A stretch of DNA of 64,000 nt from Oscillatoria salina IIICB1 (lineage in GTDB: Bacteria; Cyanobacteriota; Cyanobacteriia; Cyanobacteriales; SIO1D9), in contig NZ_JAAHBQ010000003.1 in the NCBI RefSeq assembly GCF_020144665.1, positions 27,371 to 91,370 of the forward strand. The letters are read 5' to 3'. The number at the start of each line of letters is the position of its first letter. Within the stretch, counting starts at the first letter, position 1. The position numbers and the translations under genes were made by a program. This document shows, one piece after another, positions 18,469 to 27,167 of the stretch. The notes below the pieces were generated by a model, which made no database searches, was not told the DNA's origin, and worked only from the letters and a program-made list of their open reading frames with translations.

Positions 18469-19566
18469 TTATTTCTGTAACTGAGCCAAAGTTGCCTCCA
18501 TAACGGCGGTAGTTTGTCCGGAAACTGAGAATAACAAGGCTTCCCGATAAACTCTTCCGGCGGTACTATCTTGCAAATTAGCCGCTCCAGAAGTAGCTAC
18601 TACCGCAGCATGAGAACATCTCAACGCTAAATTAATTACCCAAGCACGTAGTTGTAACTTTTCCTGAAAAGAGAGACTCTCTAACGTCAAAGCCTCAAAC
18701 ATCTGACGACGACATTCATTTAATTCAAGTTCGAGAGATTGAGACGTTTGCTGCAAGAAATTGAGCTTTTTTCTCTCAAAAACGCTTGTGAGGACATCCA
18801 ATCCCGCTTCGGTGCAACCAAGGGCAAAAAAACCATGATTGAGGACATTTTTTTGGTCATTAGCATGAATTGAATTTGCGGGCTTTACCGAAACTAGGCG
18901 ATCGCTAGGTAAAAACCAGTTATTCAGTGTAGCATTAACTGTATTCGTTGCTACCATTGCGCTCAATTCCATTGGTTCGGAAAACTTAATCTTACCTTGA
19001 GAATCACAAATCACGTTGTGAAAAGGAATAATGCCATAAACTTCGCGGCGATCGCTCAAAGTTGCACCGATGATAAAATCATTAAATAAGCCAAAACCAG
19101 TTATCCAAGGTACTTCGCCGTTAATTATATATCCACCCTCAACTTCCATCGCCTTGACTGAGGCTTCCCCTTGTCGTCGTAACTGGGAAAAACCTACTCC
19201 CAGTAAAACTTCACCTGTTCCCATTCGAGGTAAATACTCTCGCTGAAGCGACTCATTACCACTAGCTGTCAGGAAAGAAGCTGCACTTTGATGCTGAGCT
19301 TGGAGAAACGCCAAGGCTCCCGAATAGCGTGCTACCATTGTCTGGAAGCGATAAAAATCACTTTTGCTGAAATTTCCTCCCTTCCAGGTTTGAGGAGCCC
19401 GTAAAGCTAAAAGAGAACGAGATCCTAACCCCTGCAACGCTTCTGCTAGTGCATCTGGTTCCCGATCTATTTTTGCCGCTTGGGGTGCTACTGATTCGCG
19501 CAGATAAGTTTCGGCGATTTTTAGAAGTTGTTGCTGTGGTTGAGTAGTATTTTCTTGTAATTGCAT
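18469..19566 (-). CDS. Acyl-CoA dehydrogenase-like flavoprotein
   Basis: A 365-residue soluble protein with the three-part acyl-CoA dehydrogenase architecture: an N-terminal helical domain (~1-120), a middle beta domain with GVGFSQLRRQG and EVEGGYIINGEVPWITGFG (~128-165), and a C-terminal helical domain containing ALTLESLSFQEKLQLRAWV and CSHAAVVATSGAAN. The family uses FAD to oxidise acyl-CoA thioesters or related substrates. It is shorter than typical dehydrogenases (~380-400), I could not place the catalytic glutamate, and cyanobacteria lack standard beta-oxidation, so a different substrate or a monooxygenase-like role is possible. Neighbours give no pathway clue. Confidence 0.75.
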   Translation of the reverse strand: MQLQENTTQPQQQLLKIAETYLRESVAPQAAKIDREPDALAEALQGLGSRSLLALRAPQTWKGGNFSKSDFYRFQTMVARYSGALAFLQAQHQSAASFLTASGNESLQREYLPRMGTGEVLLGVGFSQLRRQGEASVKAMEVEGGYIINGEVPWITGFGLFNDFIIGATLSDRREVYGIIPFHNVICDSQGKIKFSEPMELSAMVATNTVNATLNNWFLPSDRLVSVKPANSIHANDQKNVLNHGFFALGCTEAGLDVLTSVFERKKLNFLQQTSQSLELELNECRRQMFEALTLESLSFQEKLQLRAWVINLALRCSHAAVVATSGAANLQDSTAGRVYREALLFSVSGQTTAVMEATLAQLQK

Positions 19567-19636
19567 CCGCTAACTAAAGATCGTCTCGATATTCCGATCG
19601 GTTCCTTTTGTAACTAATTGTAACGAAGACGACTCG

Positions 19637-19753
19637 CTAAACTGTGGGTGAAGCTAACGAATAAGCAAACAGGATTAGTCCTAAACCAATAATCGCGCTA
19701 CCGAGAAGAGGAATTCCTTGAATAAGTAAGTAACTGTAAGAATTGCCGTTCAT
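19637..19753 (-). CDS. Putative 38-residue single-pass membrane protein
   Basis: An ATG-started minus-strand frame encoding MNGNSYSYLLIQGIPLLG at the start and ending LILFAYSLASPTV. Nearly the whole length is one hydrophobic helix with a small-residue (GSAIIGLG) patch, typical of small subunits or accessory peptides of membrane complexes. It lies on the same strand as, and 70 bp before, the acyl-CoA-dehydrogenase-like gene. Evidence is only the clean hydrophobic pattern; there is no recognised family. Confidence 0.45.
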   Translation of the reverse strand: MNGNSYSYLLIQGIPLLGSAIIGLGLILFAYSLASPTV

Positions 19754-19994
19754 TATAATACCAATCCAACTTCTTAATTATTATGATTCAATTCTGACTT
19801 AATTGTTTCCTGACAACCTCTTCCTTTTGTCTCATTTTTCAACATTTGTGACTCTGTCTCACGAGTTAAATATCTGGTCAAGATTGTTCAGAAAAATTAC
19901 TAAAATCATTGGCTGCTTAGGGCGAGAAAAATCAAGGTCATTTTCGCGATCGCCACCAAGCATTAATTCAGATCTTCTTTGCTATTCTTCAATT

Positions 19995-20174
19995 TTAGGC
20001 TATGTAGCCCCAAATAAGTTGCCCTAATCTAAATAATTCAAAAGCAACAAAAATACTCAGAATTACCGTCACTAACCTATTTAAAATTGGGTTAGTCCAA
20101 CCAAAAAAAGAGGCAACAAAGTTAAAGATTACGATGCTAGCGGCAACTAAAATCACAAATTTTAAAACACTCAT
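19995..20174 (-). CDS. Putative 59-residue small membrane protein
   Basis: A minus-strand ATG frame starting MSVLKFVILVAASIVIF, with AAGAAA a few bases upstream as a possible ribosome site. Two hydrophobic helices (~4-24 and ~34-47) are separated by a polar turn FFGWTNPILNR, and the end is LFRLGQLIWGYIA. The amphipathic pattern and the Trp/Arg positions look coding rather than random. It lies 241 bp before the 38-residue hydrophobic peptide on the same strand, so the two could form a small membrane-protein transcript. The overlapping plus-strand frame (19803-20027) looks like a shadow. No family recognised. Confidence 0.55.
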   Translation of the reverse strand: MSVLKFVILVAASIVIFNFVASFFGWTNPILNRLVTVILSIFVAFELFRLGQLIWGYIA

Positions 20175-20568
20175 AATTTTTCTTGCACAATGTAAAGAAT
20201 GGTAAAAAAAAGAAAAAAATGGTAAAGTCGGACTAAGAGCTGAGTTTGTACTTTTTCCTCAAGAGGGAATCGAGTGGCGCGATCGCGGTTGTGGAAGTTA
20301 ATTAGGGCTAAAGATGTCTGGGACAGCTAGAAACACCTAATAATTTGCTTTACTTTCGTAAGTTTAACCTAAGCAGCGATCGCTATTGTTAGCAATTAAA
20401 CGCCAAAAGTAAACTCATTGTGAGATAATCACCGAAAAAGCTCCGAGAAGCCTTGCCCTTCAAGGGCGGGGAGGGGTTGTCTTGTACGATAACTTCAGGG
20501 CTACTAAAAGCCTCGACCCTAATCGGCGAGGTTGTTTACCCCAGTAAAATAGACAGCGAAGATTCAGC
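20175..20568. other. Intergenic region before coaD with two IS200/IS605-like end hairpins
   Basis: No protein gene is seen. The first hairpin, near 20453-20485, has the core GCCCTTCAAGGGC followed by GGGGAGG and GTTGTC. The second, near 20506-20540, is CCTCG-loop-CGAGG followed by TTGTTTAC. This GCCTCGCCC-loop-GGGCGGGGAGG-TTGT arrangement is one I know from the right ends of cyanobacterial IS200/IS605 elements. No transposase remains beside it, so these are probably relic or solo ends within the coaD leader. Confidence 0.45.
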
Positions 20569-21156
20569 GTGATAGCAATTTATCCTGGCAGCTTCGATCC
20601 GATTACTCTAGGACACCTCGACATCATCGAGCGAGGCTGTAAACTGTTCGAGCGGGTAATTGTGACAGTTTCGTGCAACCCAAACAAGCAGCCGATGTTT
20701 AGCATCAACCAGAGACTAGAGCAAATTCGTAGTTGTACTGAGCATTTATCGAATGTAAAGGTTGACAGCTTTACAGGTTTAACCGTGCAGTACGCTAGAA
20801 TACATGGTGCGGGAGTTTTGCTCCGGGGTTTGCGAGTCCTTTCTGATTTTGAGAAAGAACTGCAAATGGCTCACACTAATCAAACTTTAATGTCGGAGAT
20901 TGAAACAGTTTTTCTCGCCACTTCTAACGAATATAGTTTTTTAAGTAGTAGCGTAGTGAAAGAGATTGCCAGTTTTGGCGGCACAGTAGATCACCTTGTT
21001 CCTGAGAACGTTGCTCTTGATATTTACCAATGTTACGCAAAGACACATCCCGGAGCGACCCCGAAAGATCCAAACCCATCCAACCAGAACCACCGTCACA
21101 AAGCGGAGGGACAGGTTTCGACATCCAGCGAGAACTCGACAGAATCGAAGAAATAA
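20569..21156 (+). CDS. coaD: Phosphopantetheine adenylyltransferase
   Basis: Catalyses the fourth step of coenzyme A synthesis, joining 4'-phosphopantetheine to AMP from ATP. The start codon is GTG, giving [20 protein letters not shown] with the nucleotidyltransferase T/HxGH motif (TLGH). [18 protein letters not shown] (~84-101) and the ISSS-type ending [18 protein letters not shown] (~124-141) are typical. The family is ~160 residues; here it is 195, with a polar, low-complexity C-terminal extension (from ~158) that lies in a region shared with the next gene in another frame. The overlap with the DivIVA-like gene is 127 bp. Confidence 0.95.
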   Translation: MIAIYPGSFDPITLGHLDIIERGCKLFERVIVTVSCNPNKQPMFSINQRLEQIRSCTEHLSNVKVDSFTGLTVQYARIHGAGVLLRGLRVLSDFEKELQMAHTNQTLMSEIETVFLATSNEYSFLSSSVVKEIASFGGTVDHLVPENVALDIYQCYAKTHPGATPKDPNPSNQNHRHKAEGQVSTSSENSTESKK

Positions 21157-21704
21157 TTCTTTATAGCACCCGTATTTACTTGACTGGGCGCACATTGGTC
21201 GATGAAGAAAAATTACTCGATCAGCTAGATTATGTGCGGCTGAATTTACCAGGGGCTTTTAAAGAAGCTTTAGACATCATCGCCCAAAAAGAGGAAATTC
21301 TCCTACAAGCGGAAGAATACGCTCAAGAAATAGTTGATGCTGCCGAACAACGGGCTTTGGAAATTTTAGACGAAACGCGAATTATTCAGCAAGCAGAATT
21401 AGAAGCCAGTCGCATTCGCGAGGTTGTCCGACAAGAATGTGAGGAAATGCAACGCAAAAATTTCTCGGAAATAGAGCAAATGCGTTTGCAAGCGCGTCAG
21501 GAACTCGAACAACTGCGTCAATTGACTTTGGCTGAATGCGAGGATATTCAAGATGGTGCTGACGAATATGCGGATGCAGTGCTTCAAAACATTGAAAAGC
21601 AGCTATCAGATTTGTTGAGGGTGATTCGTAACGGACGACAGCAATTAAATAATGATACCCAAACTAGGGGGGGACAAGGGGGACAAGGGGGACAAGGAGG
21701 ATAA
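21030..21704 (+). CDS. DivIVA-like/ATP-synthase-b-like coiled-coil protein
   Basis: A 224-residue coiled-coil protein often found after coaD in cyanobacteria and usually annotated as DivIVA-like or hypothetical. The conserved core begins [15 protein letters not shown] (~30-44) and [24 protein letters not shown] (~54-77), then a long coiled coil (~85-210) with alternating Glu, Gln and Leu. The first ~30 residues are Pro/Ser-rich and are encoded inside the coaD 3' end in a different frame; no later Met precedes the core, so the overlap is likely real. The last residues, [11 protein letters not shown], come from a GGGGGACAA-type DNA repeat. Proposed role: membrane-associated organiser. Confidence 0.85.
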   Translation: MLRKDTSRSDPERSKPIQPEPPSQSGGTGFDIQRELDRIEEIILYSTRIYLTGRTLVDEEKLLDQLDYVRLNLPGAFKEALDIIAQKEEILLQAEEYAQEIVDAAEQRALEILDETRIIQQAELEASRIREVVRQECEEMQRKNFSEIEQMRLQARQELEQLRQLTLAECEDIQDGADEYADAVLQNIEKQLSDLLRVIRNGRQQLNNDTQTRGGQGGQGGQGG

Positions 21705-21781
21705 GGGAAGAGGGGGAGGATAAACGGCTAAGTGTTAACTGTTTACTATACTTGTAGCTATATAGAACAGGATTAAAATTT

Positions 21782-23158
21782 ATGAGTTACGATTACGATT
21801 TATTTGTGATTGGTGGCGGTTCGGGTGGAATTGCGACTGCAAGAAGGGCTACAGACTATGGTGCGAAGGTGGGATTGGCAGAATTCGATCGTTTGGGGGG
21901 AACTTGTGTGAATCGCGGTTGTATCCCGAAGAAGTTGATGGTTTATGCTTCTCATTTTCCGGAAGCTTTTCAGGATGCTGAGGGTTTTGGCTGGAGTCCG
22001 GTAGAAAGTAGCCTCGACTGGCAGAAAATGATTACTGGGGTGAATCAGGAAGTAGAACGTCTTAATGGTGTCTACGACAGAATGTTAGATAAGGCGAATG
22101 TGGATTTTATTGGCGGTTATGCAAAGTTTCTCGATCCCCATACACTAGAAATTGGCGATCGCAAAATTACCGCAGATAAGATTTTAATTGCTGTGGGAGG
22201 ACATCCGGTTAAACCAGATATTCCCGGAATTGAAGAGGCGATCGTTTCTGATGCGATGTTCCATTTGGAAACTCAGCCGAAGCGAATTGCGATTATTGGT
22301 GGTGGTTATATTGGGGTGGAATTTGCTTGTATTATGCACGGTTTGGGTTCGCAAGTAACTTTAATTATCCGTCGAGATTGGATTTTAGCTGGATTTGATG
22401 ACGATATTCGCTTGCAGATTCAAGAGGCGATGCAACAGCATGGGATTCGGGTGTTAACGGGAACTGAACCTAGTAAAATTGATAAGACGGCTGAAGGTTT
22501 GCAGTTGACAACGAAAGGTAAGCATGAGGAGACTTTGGTTGTCGATACGGTTTTAGCGGCGACGGGACGCAAGCCGAATTTGCAAAATATGGGTTTGGAA
22601 AATGCGGGAGTAGAAATAGATAAAGAGGCGATCGCGGTAGATAAGTACAGCCGCACCAGTCAAGAACATATTTATGCGGTGGGTGATTGTACTAACCGCA
22701 TCAATTTGACTCCGGTAGCGATTCGCGAAGGTCGCGCTTTCGCCGATACTGTTTTTGGCGGTCAAGATTGTACGATGGTTTATGAGAATATTCCCACGGC
22801 AGTGTTTTCTACTCCAGAAGGGGCGACAGTAGGTTTAACCGAAGCGGAAGCGCGATCGCAGTATGGCGATGCAGTAGAAGTTTATCGCGCTCGGTTTAAG
22901 TCTACTTACTTCAGTCTCGCGGGACGTGATGAGAAAACGATGATGAAATTAATCGTTGACGGCAATAGCGAGATTGTGGTAGGAGCGCACATGGTTGGCG
23001 CACACGCGGCGGAAATTATTCAAGGTGTAGCGATCGCTGTGAAAATGAAAGCGAAAAAAGCTGATTTTGATGCTACTGTTGGTATTCATCCTACTGTAGC
23101 TGAAGAGTTTGTGACGCTACGCAATCCAGTTATTTCAGAACAGGTTAAACGTCAATAA
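21782..23158 (+). CDS. gor: Glutathione-disulfide reductase
   Basis: NADPH-dependent flavoenzyme that regenerates reduced glutathione in the cytosol. The 458-residue length is standard. FAD-binding VIGGGSGGIATARRA (~9-23), redox disulfide GGTCVNRGCIPKKLM (~40-54), the second dinucleotide-binding motif IAIIGGGYIGVEFACI (~168-183), and the dimer-interface end HPTVAEEF with the catalytic His are all present. It is followed after 8 bp by the YqiA-like hydrolase gene, so the two are probably one transcript. Confidence 0.95.
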   Translation: MSYDYDLFVIGGGSGGIATARRATDYGAKVGLAEFDRLGGTCVNRGCIPKKLMVYASHFPEAFQDAEGFGWSPVESSLDWQKMITGVNQEVERLNGVYDRMLDKANVDFIGGYAKFLDPHTLEIGDRKITADKILIAVGGHPVKPDIPGIEEAIVSDAMFHLETQPKRIAIIGGGYIGVEFACIMHGLGSQVTLIIRRDWILAGFDDDIRLQIQEAMQQHGIRVLTGTEPSKIDKTAEGLQLTTKGKHEETLVVDTVLAATGRKPNLQNMGLENAGVEIDKEAIAVDKYSRTSQEHIYAVGDCTNRINLTPVAIREGRAFADTVFGGQDCTMVYENIPTAVFSTPEGATVGLTEAEARSQYGDAVEVYRARFKSTYFSLAGRDEKTMMKLIVDGNSEIVVGAHMVGAHAAEIIQGVAIAVKMKAKKADFDATVGIHPTVAEEFVTLRNPVISEQVKRQ

Positions 23159-23166
23159 AATCAATT

Positions 23167-23826
23167 GTGAGCGCGACATACATCTATTTACACGGTTTTG
23201 GCTCTTCTCCTTTATCGAATAAAGCGACTTATTTACACTCTCGCTTTGCTAGTTTAGGAATTAATCTGAAAATCCCCAATCTCAATGCTGGGGATTTTTC
23301 TCATCTCACGTTAACCCGACAATTACGCCAAGTTGAGGCACTTTTTGCCGAAACAGATGCTCCTGTTACAATTATCGGCTCTAGTTTTGGCGGTTTGACT
23401 GCGGCTTGGTTAGCCCAGCAACACCCCCAAGTTGAGCGAATTGTCTTACTTGCACCTGCTTTTGGCTTTATCGAAAATTGGCTGCCAACTTTAGGCGAAG
23501 CAGAGAGCGAAAATTGGCAAGAATCTGGATATCGTTTAGTTTATCACTATGGCAAAGGGCGACACTTACCCATTCATTACCAAATTATCACTGATGTAGC
23601 TGGATATAAAGATGTTGAGTTGCAGCGATCGCTACCTACTCTCATTCTCCACGGAATTCATGACGACACGATCCCCATTCAAGCTAGCCGCAATTACGCC
23701 CAAAACCGTCCTTGGGTAAAATTAAGCGAACTCGATAGCGATCATGCTTTGAATAATGTTTTACCCGATATTTGGCAATCAATCCAGGGATTTTGTCAAG
23801 CTACTTTAACACAAATTAATTCCTAG
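23167..23826 (+). CDS. YqiA/YcfP-family alpha/beta hydrolase
   Basis: A 219-residue cytosolic esterase-like protein starting at GTG. The oxyanion motif YIYLHGFGSSPLSNKA (~5-20) is followed by the nucleophile elbow IIGSSFGGLTAAWLA (~69-83, serine in GSSFGG), an acidic residue region LHGIHDDTIPIQAS (~161-174) and the final histidine in SDHALNN (~196-202). The triad is thus complete. YqiA-like enzymes hydrolyse short or CoA-type esters in vitro, but the physiological substrate here is unknown. It follows glutathione reductase by 8 bp. Confidence 0.85.
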   Translation: MSATYIYLHGFGSSPLSNKATYLHSRFASLGINLKIPNLNAGDFSHLTLTRQLRQVEALFAETDAPVTIIGSSFGGLTAAWLAQQHPQVERIVLLAPAFGFIENWLPTLGEAESENWQESGYRLVYHYGKGRHLPIHYQIITDVAGYKDVELQRSLPTLILHGIHDDTIPIQASRNYAQNRPWVKLSELDSDHALNNVLPDIWQSIQGFCQATLTQINS

Positions 23827-23883
23827 CGATCGCCCCAAAATCCCGTGTTTGTTTGTAGTTTCAGCGAGATAAGCGTAAATCTC

Positions 23884-23911
23884 AAAAAGGGTGCGTTAGT
23901 AAGACGCACCC
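23884..23911 (-). terminator. Rho-independent terminator for the holin-like gene
   Basis: GGGTGCGT (23889-23896) pairs with ACGCACCC (23904-23911) around a 7-nt loop. Read on the minus strand the stem is followed by TTTTT (23884-23888), 24 bp past the stop of the minus-strand membrane-protein gene. It may also serve the converging hydrolase gene. Confidence 0.8.
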
Positions 23912-23934
23912 TCACACTTTCGTTGTAATTACAT

Positions 23935-24336
23935 TTATTGTTCTTCAAGCTTTGCTTGTTCGGAATATCCTTCTACACTCATTTGTCCAGGATATTTCTC
24001 CACAAAGTAGTTATTGATGAATGTGTTAACTAACGACAGTAACACGGGGGCTAAGATAAAAGATAGCAAACCAGCTACCCTGAATCCTGGTACAAATAAA
24101 GAAGCTAACCAGAAACATAAGCCATTAACTACCAGGGAAAATGCTCCTAAACTGAGGAAGTTTATCGGTAGTGAAAGCGTGGAAATAACTGGCTTAATAA
24201 ATCCATTAACTAAACCAATAGCCAGCGCGGCAATTATTGCTGCGGGAAAGTTAGCTAAGTCTACTCCTGGAAATACGATGTCTACTACTAGCAAGCTTAA
24301 TGCTGTAGCAAGTATGGTTAACAATGAGCCAATCAT
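23935..24336 (-). CDS. Phage-holin-family (PF04020-like) small membrane protein
   Basis: A four-helix integral membrane protein of 133 residues from the chosen ATG, beginning MIGSLLTILATALSLLVVDI. The pattern PAAIIAALAIGLVNGFIKPVI (helix 2 with the conserved GLVNxxxKP) and FLSLGAFSLVVNGLCFWLAS is that of the holin 4-2/YvlD-type family, common in non-phage bacterial genomes and of unknown function. I chose this start over one 12 codons upstream (24372) because GAAAGGAAAAAAG lies just ahead and the family begins here. No phage genes are nearby, so the name does not imply a prophage. Confidence 0.8.
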   Translation of the reverse strand: MIGSLLTILATALSLLVVDIVFPGVDLANFPAAIIAALAIGLVNGFIKPVISTLSLPINFLSLGAFSLVVNGLCFWLASLFVPGFRVAGLLSFILAPVLLSLVNTFINNYFVEKYPGQMSVEGYSEQAKLEEQ

Positions 24337-24372
24337 AATTTTTTCTTTTTTCCTTTCTTTTACAATCTGCAA

Positions 24373-24686
24373 TATTTTATTGATTTTTTGCTACTTACCA
24401 TTTTGCACTTCGATCGGCTTGAATTGCATCTCTACAGAGATAGATTTTGCTGGGACAATCTCTTAAATAAGCGAGGGTTTATGTCTTTCGATATATAACT
24501 CTAAGTTTCGGTCTGGTTTCGGATTTTTTAGACAAGAAAGCTAAATTTTAGTCAGATAAGCTAATTTGGGGGAAGGATGAGCCAATTAACCGAATAATAC
24601 CTAAGAGAGAGGTAAGAAAAAGCCTTTTTTTGCTAGGTTAAATAAAAGAAGTCGCAATAAAAAATATTAAGAGGAATCCAAATAAG
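24373..24686. other. Intergenic region, no supported gene
   Basis: About 314 bp between divergent membrane-protein genes. A short minus-strand open stretch near 24390-24470 would read LRDCPSKIYLCRDAIQADRS, which looks protein-like, but it has an upstream stop and no start codon; it could be a gene relic. Promoters for both neighbours must lie here. Confidence 0.4.
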
Positions 24687-24872
24687 ATGAATTTATTAAG
24701 AATTATCCTAGCACTTTTTCTACCTCCTGTAGCCGTTTACTTAACGATGGGAGTCAGTCAAGCTCTAATTATCAACATTTTACTCACTTTCTTGGGAATT
24801 CTTCCCGGTAGTATCCACGCTTTGTGGGTAATTGTTAAGCATGAAGAGAAAGCTGGCGAACCGATGGTATAA
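24687..24872 (+). CDS. YqaE/Pmp3-family membrane protein
   Basis: A 61-residue proteolipid with two membrane helices: LLRIILALFLPPVAVYLTMG (~3-22, with the conserved LPPxAV motif) and ALIINILLTFLGILPGSIHALWVI (~26-49, with LGxxPGxIHAxW). These are the hallmarks of the Pmp3/YqaE (UPF0057) family, linked in plants and yeast to membrane potential and salt or cold stress. An AGAGGAAT ribosome site precedes the ATG, and a terminator hairpin follows, so it is likely transcribed alone. Confidence 0.93.
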   Translation: MNLLRIILALFLPPVAVYLTMGVSQALIINILLTFLGILPGSIHALWVIVKHEEKAGEPMV

Positions 24873-24902
24873 AATAAGCTGATTTTTCTCTTCCATCCTC
24901 AA

Positions 24903-24932
24903 AAGGTTGCTCGATGAAGAGCGCCTTTTTTT
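24903..24932 (+). terminator. Probable Rho-independent terminator after the Pmp3 gene
   Basis: An imperfect stem AAGG..GCTC / GAGC..CCTT is followed by a run of eight or more T, about 30 bp after the stop codon. Confidence 0.7.
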
Positions 24933-25143
24933 TATTCTCAAGTTGTTAAAAAAAAATTGATAATTATTCCCCCTTTCCTTGAAGGGAAAGGGGTTGAGGG
25001 CTTAGGTTAGACAATTCCTAATAGCAAATTTTAAGAGGAATGTCTCGCGCTGATAAGCCGATTAGAAATTTATCCCCAGTCTGAAAAAGGGGAGAACTAA
25101 AGGGCGATTTTAGCTTAAATTTGCCGAATGAAATCGCTCTTAA

Positions 25144-25929
25144 TTAAATCTCTGGTTTGTGAGGTTTGTTGTCTTGAAAAGCTTCTTTAGCTGAGTTCCA
25201 CAAATCTTTTAATAACTGCTTGACTCGCTTTTCTTTTTTAGCTAAAGCTGAGCCTGCTTCACCTAATTTTGATTCAAATTCGACTCGCTTTTGCTTAACA
25301 GTTTCAGCGACAACTTCAGGTTTATTTTCGGTTTGATTGTACCAAGTTTTAACTTCGTCTAAATATTTTTGCACTTCTGGATAACGTTCGCCATAACGAG
25401 CAGCTAAATTAGCTCTAATTATTGCCAATTGGGCTTTTAATTGAGCGTAACGTTTTTGAAGTAAAGCAACTTCTTCGCTATCTTTGACAGTTTCGATAGC
25501 GGATTCTAAACTAGTTTTGATCTCGCTAGCTTTGTCTTGACTGCTGTCTTTAATATCGTTGAGGTAAGTATCTACTTCTGCTTCGAGTTCTTTTTCTTCA
25601 CGTTCCATTTGAGCTTCGAGTTTTTCTACTTCTTTTTGAGTTTGAGAAAGTGCTTCGCGTCTTTTGCTACTTGCAGCTTCAATTGCTCCTTCAATAGAGG
25701 CAGTAATTTCTTCTTTTGCTTCTTGTCCTTTAGTTTGCAAATTGTCAATTACGGTGCTGACAGCATCTTTAACTAAAGTGCGAATTTCGCTAGAACCTTC
25801 TTGGAGTTCTGCTATTGCTTGGGAGACGGCATTTTTGACAATTTCGCGAATATTTTCGCTGCGGAGTTTGCCTTCGTTTTTGGCTTTGTTAAGGTCTTCT
25901 GTAACTCGTTCTTTGATAGAATTAGGCAT
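25144..25929 (-). CDS. Long coiled-coil protein, histone-H1-like or apolipoprotein-like
   Basis: A 261-residue soluble protein made almost wholly of charged amphipathic helices, beginning MPNSIKERVTEDLNKAKNEG and containing repeated 11/22-residue-like units (VKDAVSTVIDNLQTKGQEAK, EITASIEGAIEAASSKRREA). Such sequences resemble apolipoprotein or LEA-like helices. A more ordered helical hairpin follows (LLQKRYAQLKAQLAIIRANLA), then a Lys-rich tail. The start was set at the ATG at 25929 because GAGGAAAA stands ~10 bp upstream; a TTG six codons earlier overlaps that ribosome site. I recall similar cyanobacterial hypotheticals, with no defined function. Confidence 0.75.
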   Translation of the reverse strand: MPNSIKERVTEDLNKAKNEGKLRSENIREIVKNAVSQAIAELQEGSSEIRTLVKDAVSTVIDNLQTKGQEAKEEITASIEGAIEAASSKRREALSQTQKEVEKLEAQMEREEKELEAEVDTYLNDIKDSSQDKASEIKTSLESAIETVKDSEEVALLQKRYAQLKAQLAIIRANLAARYGERYPEVQKYLDEVKTWYNQTENKPEVVAETVKQKRVEFESKLGEAGSALAKKEKRVKQLLKDLWNSAKEAFQDNKPHKPEI

Positions 25930-26174
25930 GGTTAAGCTTTTCCTCAAGTGTTTAGTTAATTAAATTTTCTCGCAAAAACGCGAACGTAGGAAAAATTAGT
26001 TTGTTTGAGTATGGTTAATTTTGGTTAGGGGAATTGGTTAATTTTTTAACTTCCTCTTATTCCTTCTCTATGGTCTCTTAGTGTCACCAAAATGTGTTCT
26101 GTCTCTAGACATAAAAGTGAGCTAATTACTGAAAAGTGGCGAAAAAATTAAGATTATTTAATAATGGTGGTTAA

Positions 26175-27167
26175 TTAGGCGATTAATTTAGCGATGACGC
26201 GGTTTCTCCCGGATTGTTTTGCTTGATAAAGGGCTTTGTCAGCTTCAGAGATCAGAGTGTCGTGAGATATCTTAGTGCTAGGAATAACGGTAGCCAAACC
26301 GAGACTAAGAGTAACGATATCGCTAACTTGAGAGCCGTGGTGAGGAATGTTTAAAGCAGCGATGCTAGTACGAATATTTTTAGCAACTTCCATACCTCCT
26401 TCAAGTTTGGTATCGGGTAGAATTACGGCGAACTCTTCACCACCGTAACGAGCAGCCAAATCGGCGGGTCGTCTGATATTCTGTTCAATAACTTTAGCAA
26501 CTTGCTGAAGGCAAAAATCTCCCGCTTGATGTCCGTAAGTATCGTTATAAGCTTTAAAAAAATCCACATCACACATAATCAAGGATAATGAGGAACAACT
26601 ACGCACACCTCGTCTCCATTCGATTTGAAGGCGATCGCTAAAGCAGCGACGGTTAGCAACTCCTGTCAAACCATCCACATTAACCAAACGTTGTAACTCT
26701 TGATTGACGGTTTCAAGTTGTTTAGTCAGCGATCGCTGTTTTTCGAGACTTTGACGTAATTGAATCATCGCCCATCTTTCCGCCAACAGACGACGCACTC
26801 GCTGACGCAAAACCGCCCAATGTATGGGTTTAGTAACGTAATCAGTTGCACCCACTTCAAAAGCGAGATCCACCGAACCTCGATCGTCAAGAGCAGTAAT
26901 CATTAAAACTGGGGGACAATCATCACCGAGGAGAGTTTGCAACTTAGCGCAACAAGTAAAACCATCCATACTCGGCATCATTGCATCTAACAAAATCATC
27001 TCCGGTTGTTGCTGCTGACAAAAAGCCAAAGCTTCTTCTCCATCAGCAACACTAACAACGCGATAACCTTCTTTTTCCATTGCGCGACAGAGAATAATCC
27101 GCAGAGTTTTCTCGTCATCGACAACGAGAATTAAAGGAGGAGTGGAGGCAAAACTTGACTCAATCAT
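26175..27167 (-). CDS. PleD-like response regulator diguanylate cyclase
   Basis: A 330-residue cytosolic protein that makes cyclic di-GMP when phosphorylated. The N-terminal receiver (~12-130) has the acidic pocket VVDDEKTLR, the phospho-acceptor Asp in MILLDAMMPSMDG (~56-68) and the lysine in ATDYVTKPIHW. A coiled linker (~135-165, RQSLEKQRSLTKQLETVNQ) leads to a GGDEF domain (~166-328) with the intact active-site motif GGEEF in ARYGGEEFAVILP. No canonical RxxD inhibitory site is obvious upstream of GGEEF. No histidine kinase gene is adjacent, so it is an orphan regulator. Confidence 0.93.
   Translation of the reverse strand: MIESSFASTPPLILVVDDEKTLRIILCRAMEKEGYRVVSVADGEEALAFCQQQQPEMILLDAMMPSMDGFTCCAKLQTLLGDDCPPVLMITALDDRGSVDLAFEVGATDYVTKPIHWAVLRQRVRRLLAERWAMIQLRQSLEKQRSLTKQLETVNQELQRLVNVDGLTGVANRRCFSDRLQIEWRRGVRSCSSLSLIMCDVDFFKAYNDTYGHQAGDFCLQQVAKVIEQNIRRPADLAARYGGEEFAVILPDTKLEGGMEVAKNIRTSIAALNIPHHGSQVSDIVTLSLGLATVIPSTKISHDTLISEADKALYQAKQSGRNRVIAKLIA

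Noticed and set aside
23935-24336. Prophage signal from a holin-family protein
   Set aside because: The family is common as a chromosomal membrane protein and no other phage gene is nearby.
24390-24470. Minus-strand stretch LRDCPSKIYLCRDAIQADRS
   Set aside because: Protein-like and Cys-containing, but bounded by a stop 4-5 codons upstream and without any start codon; at most a relic.
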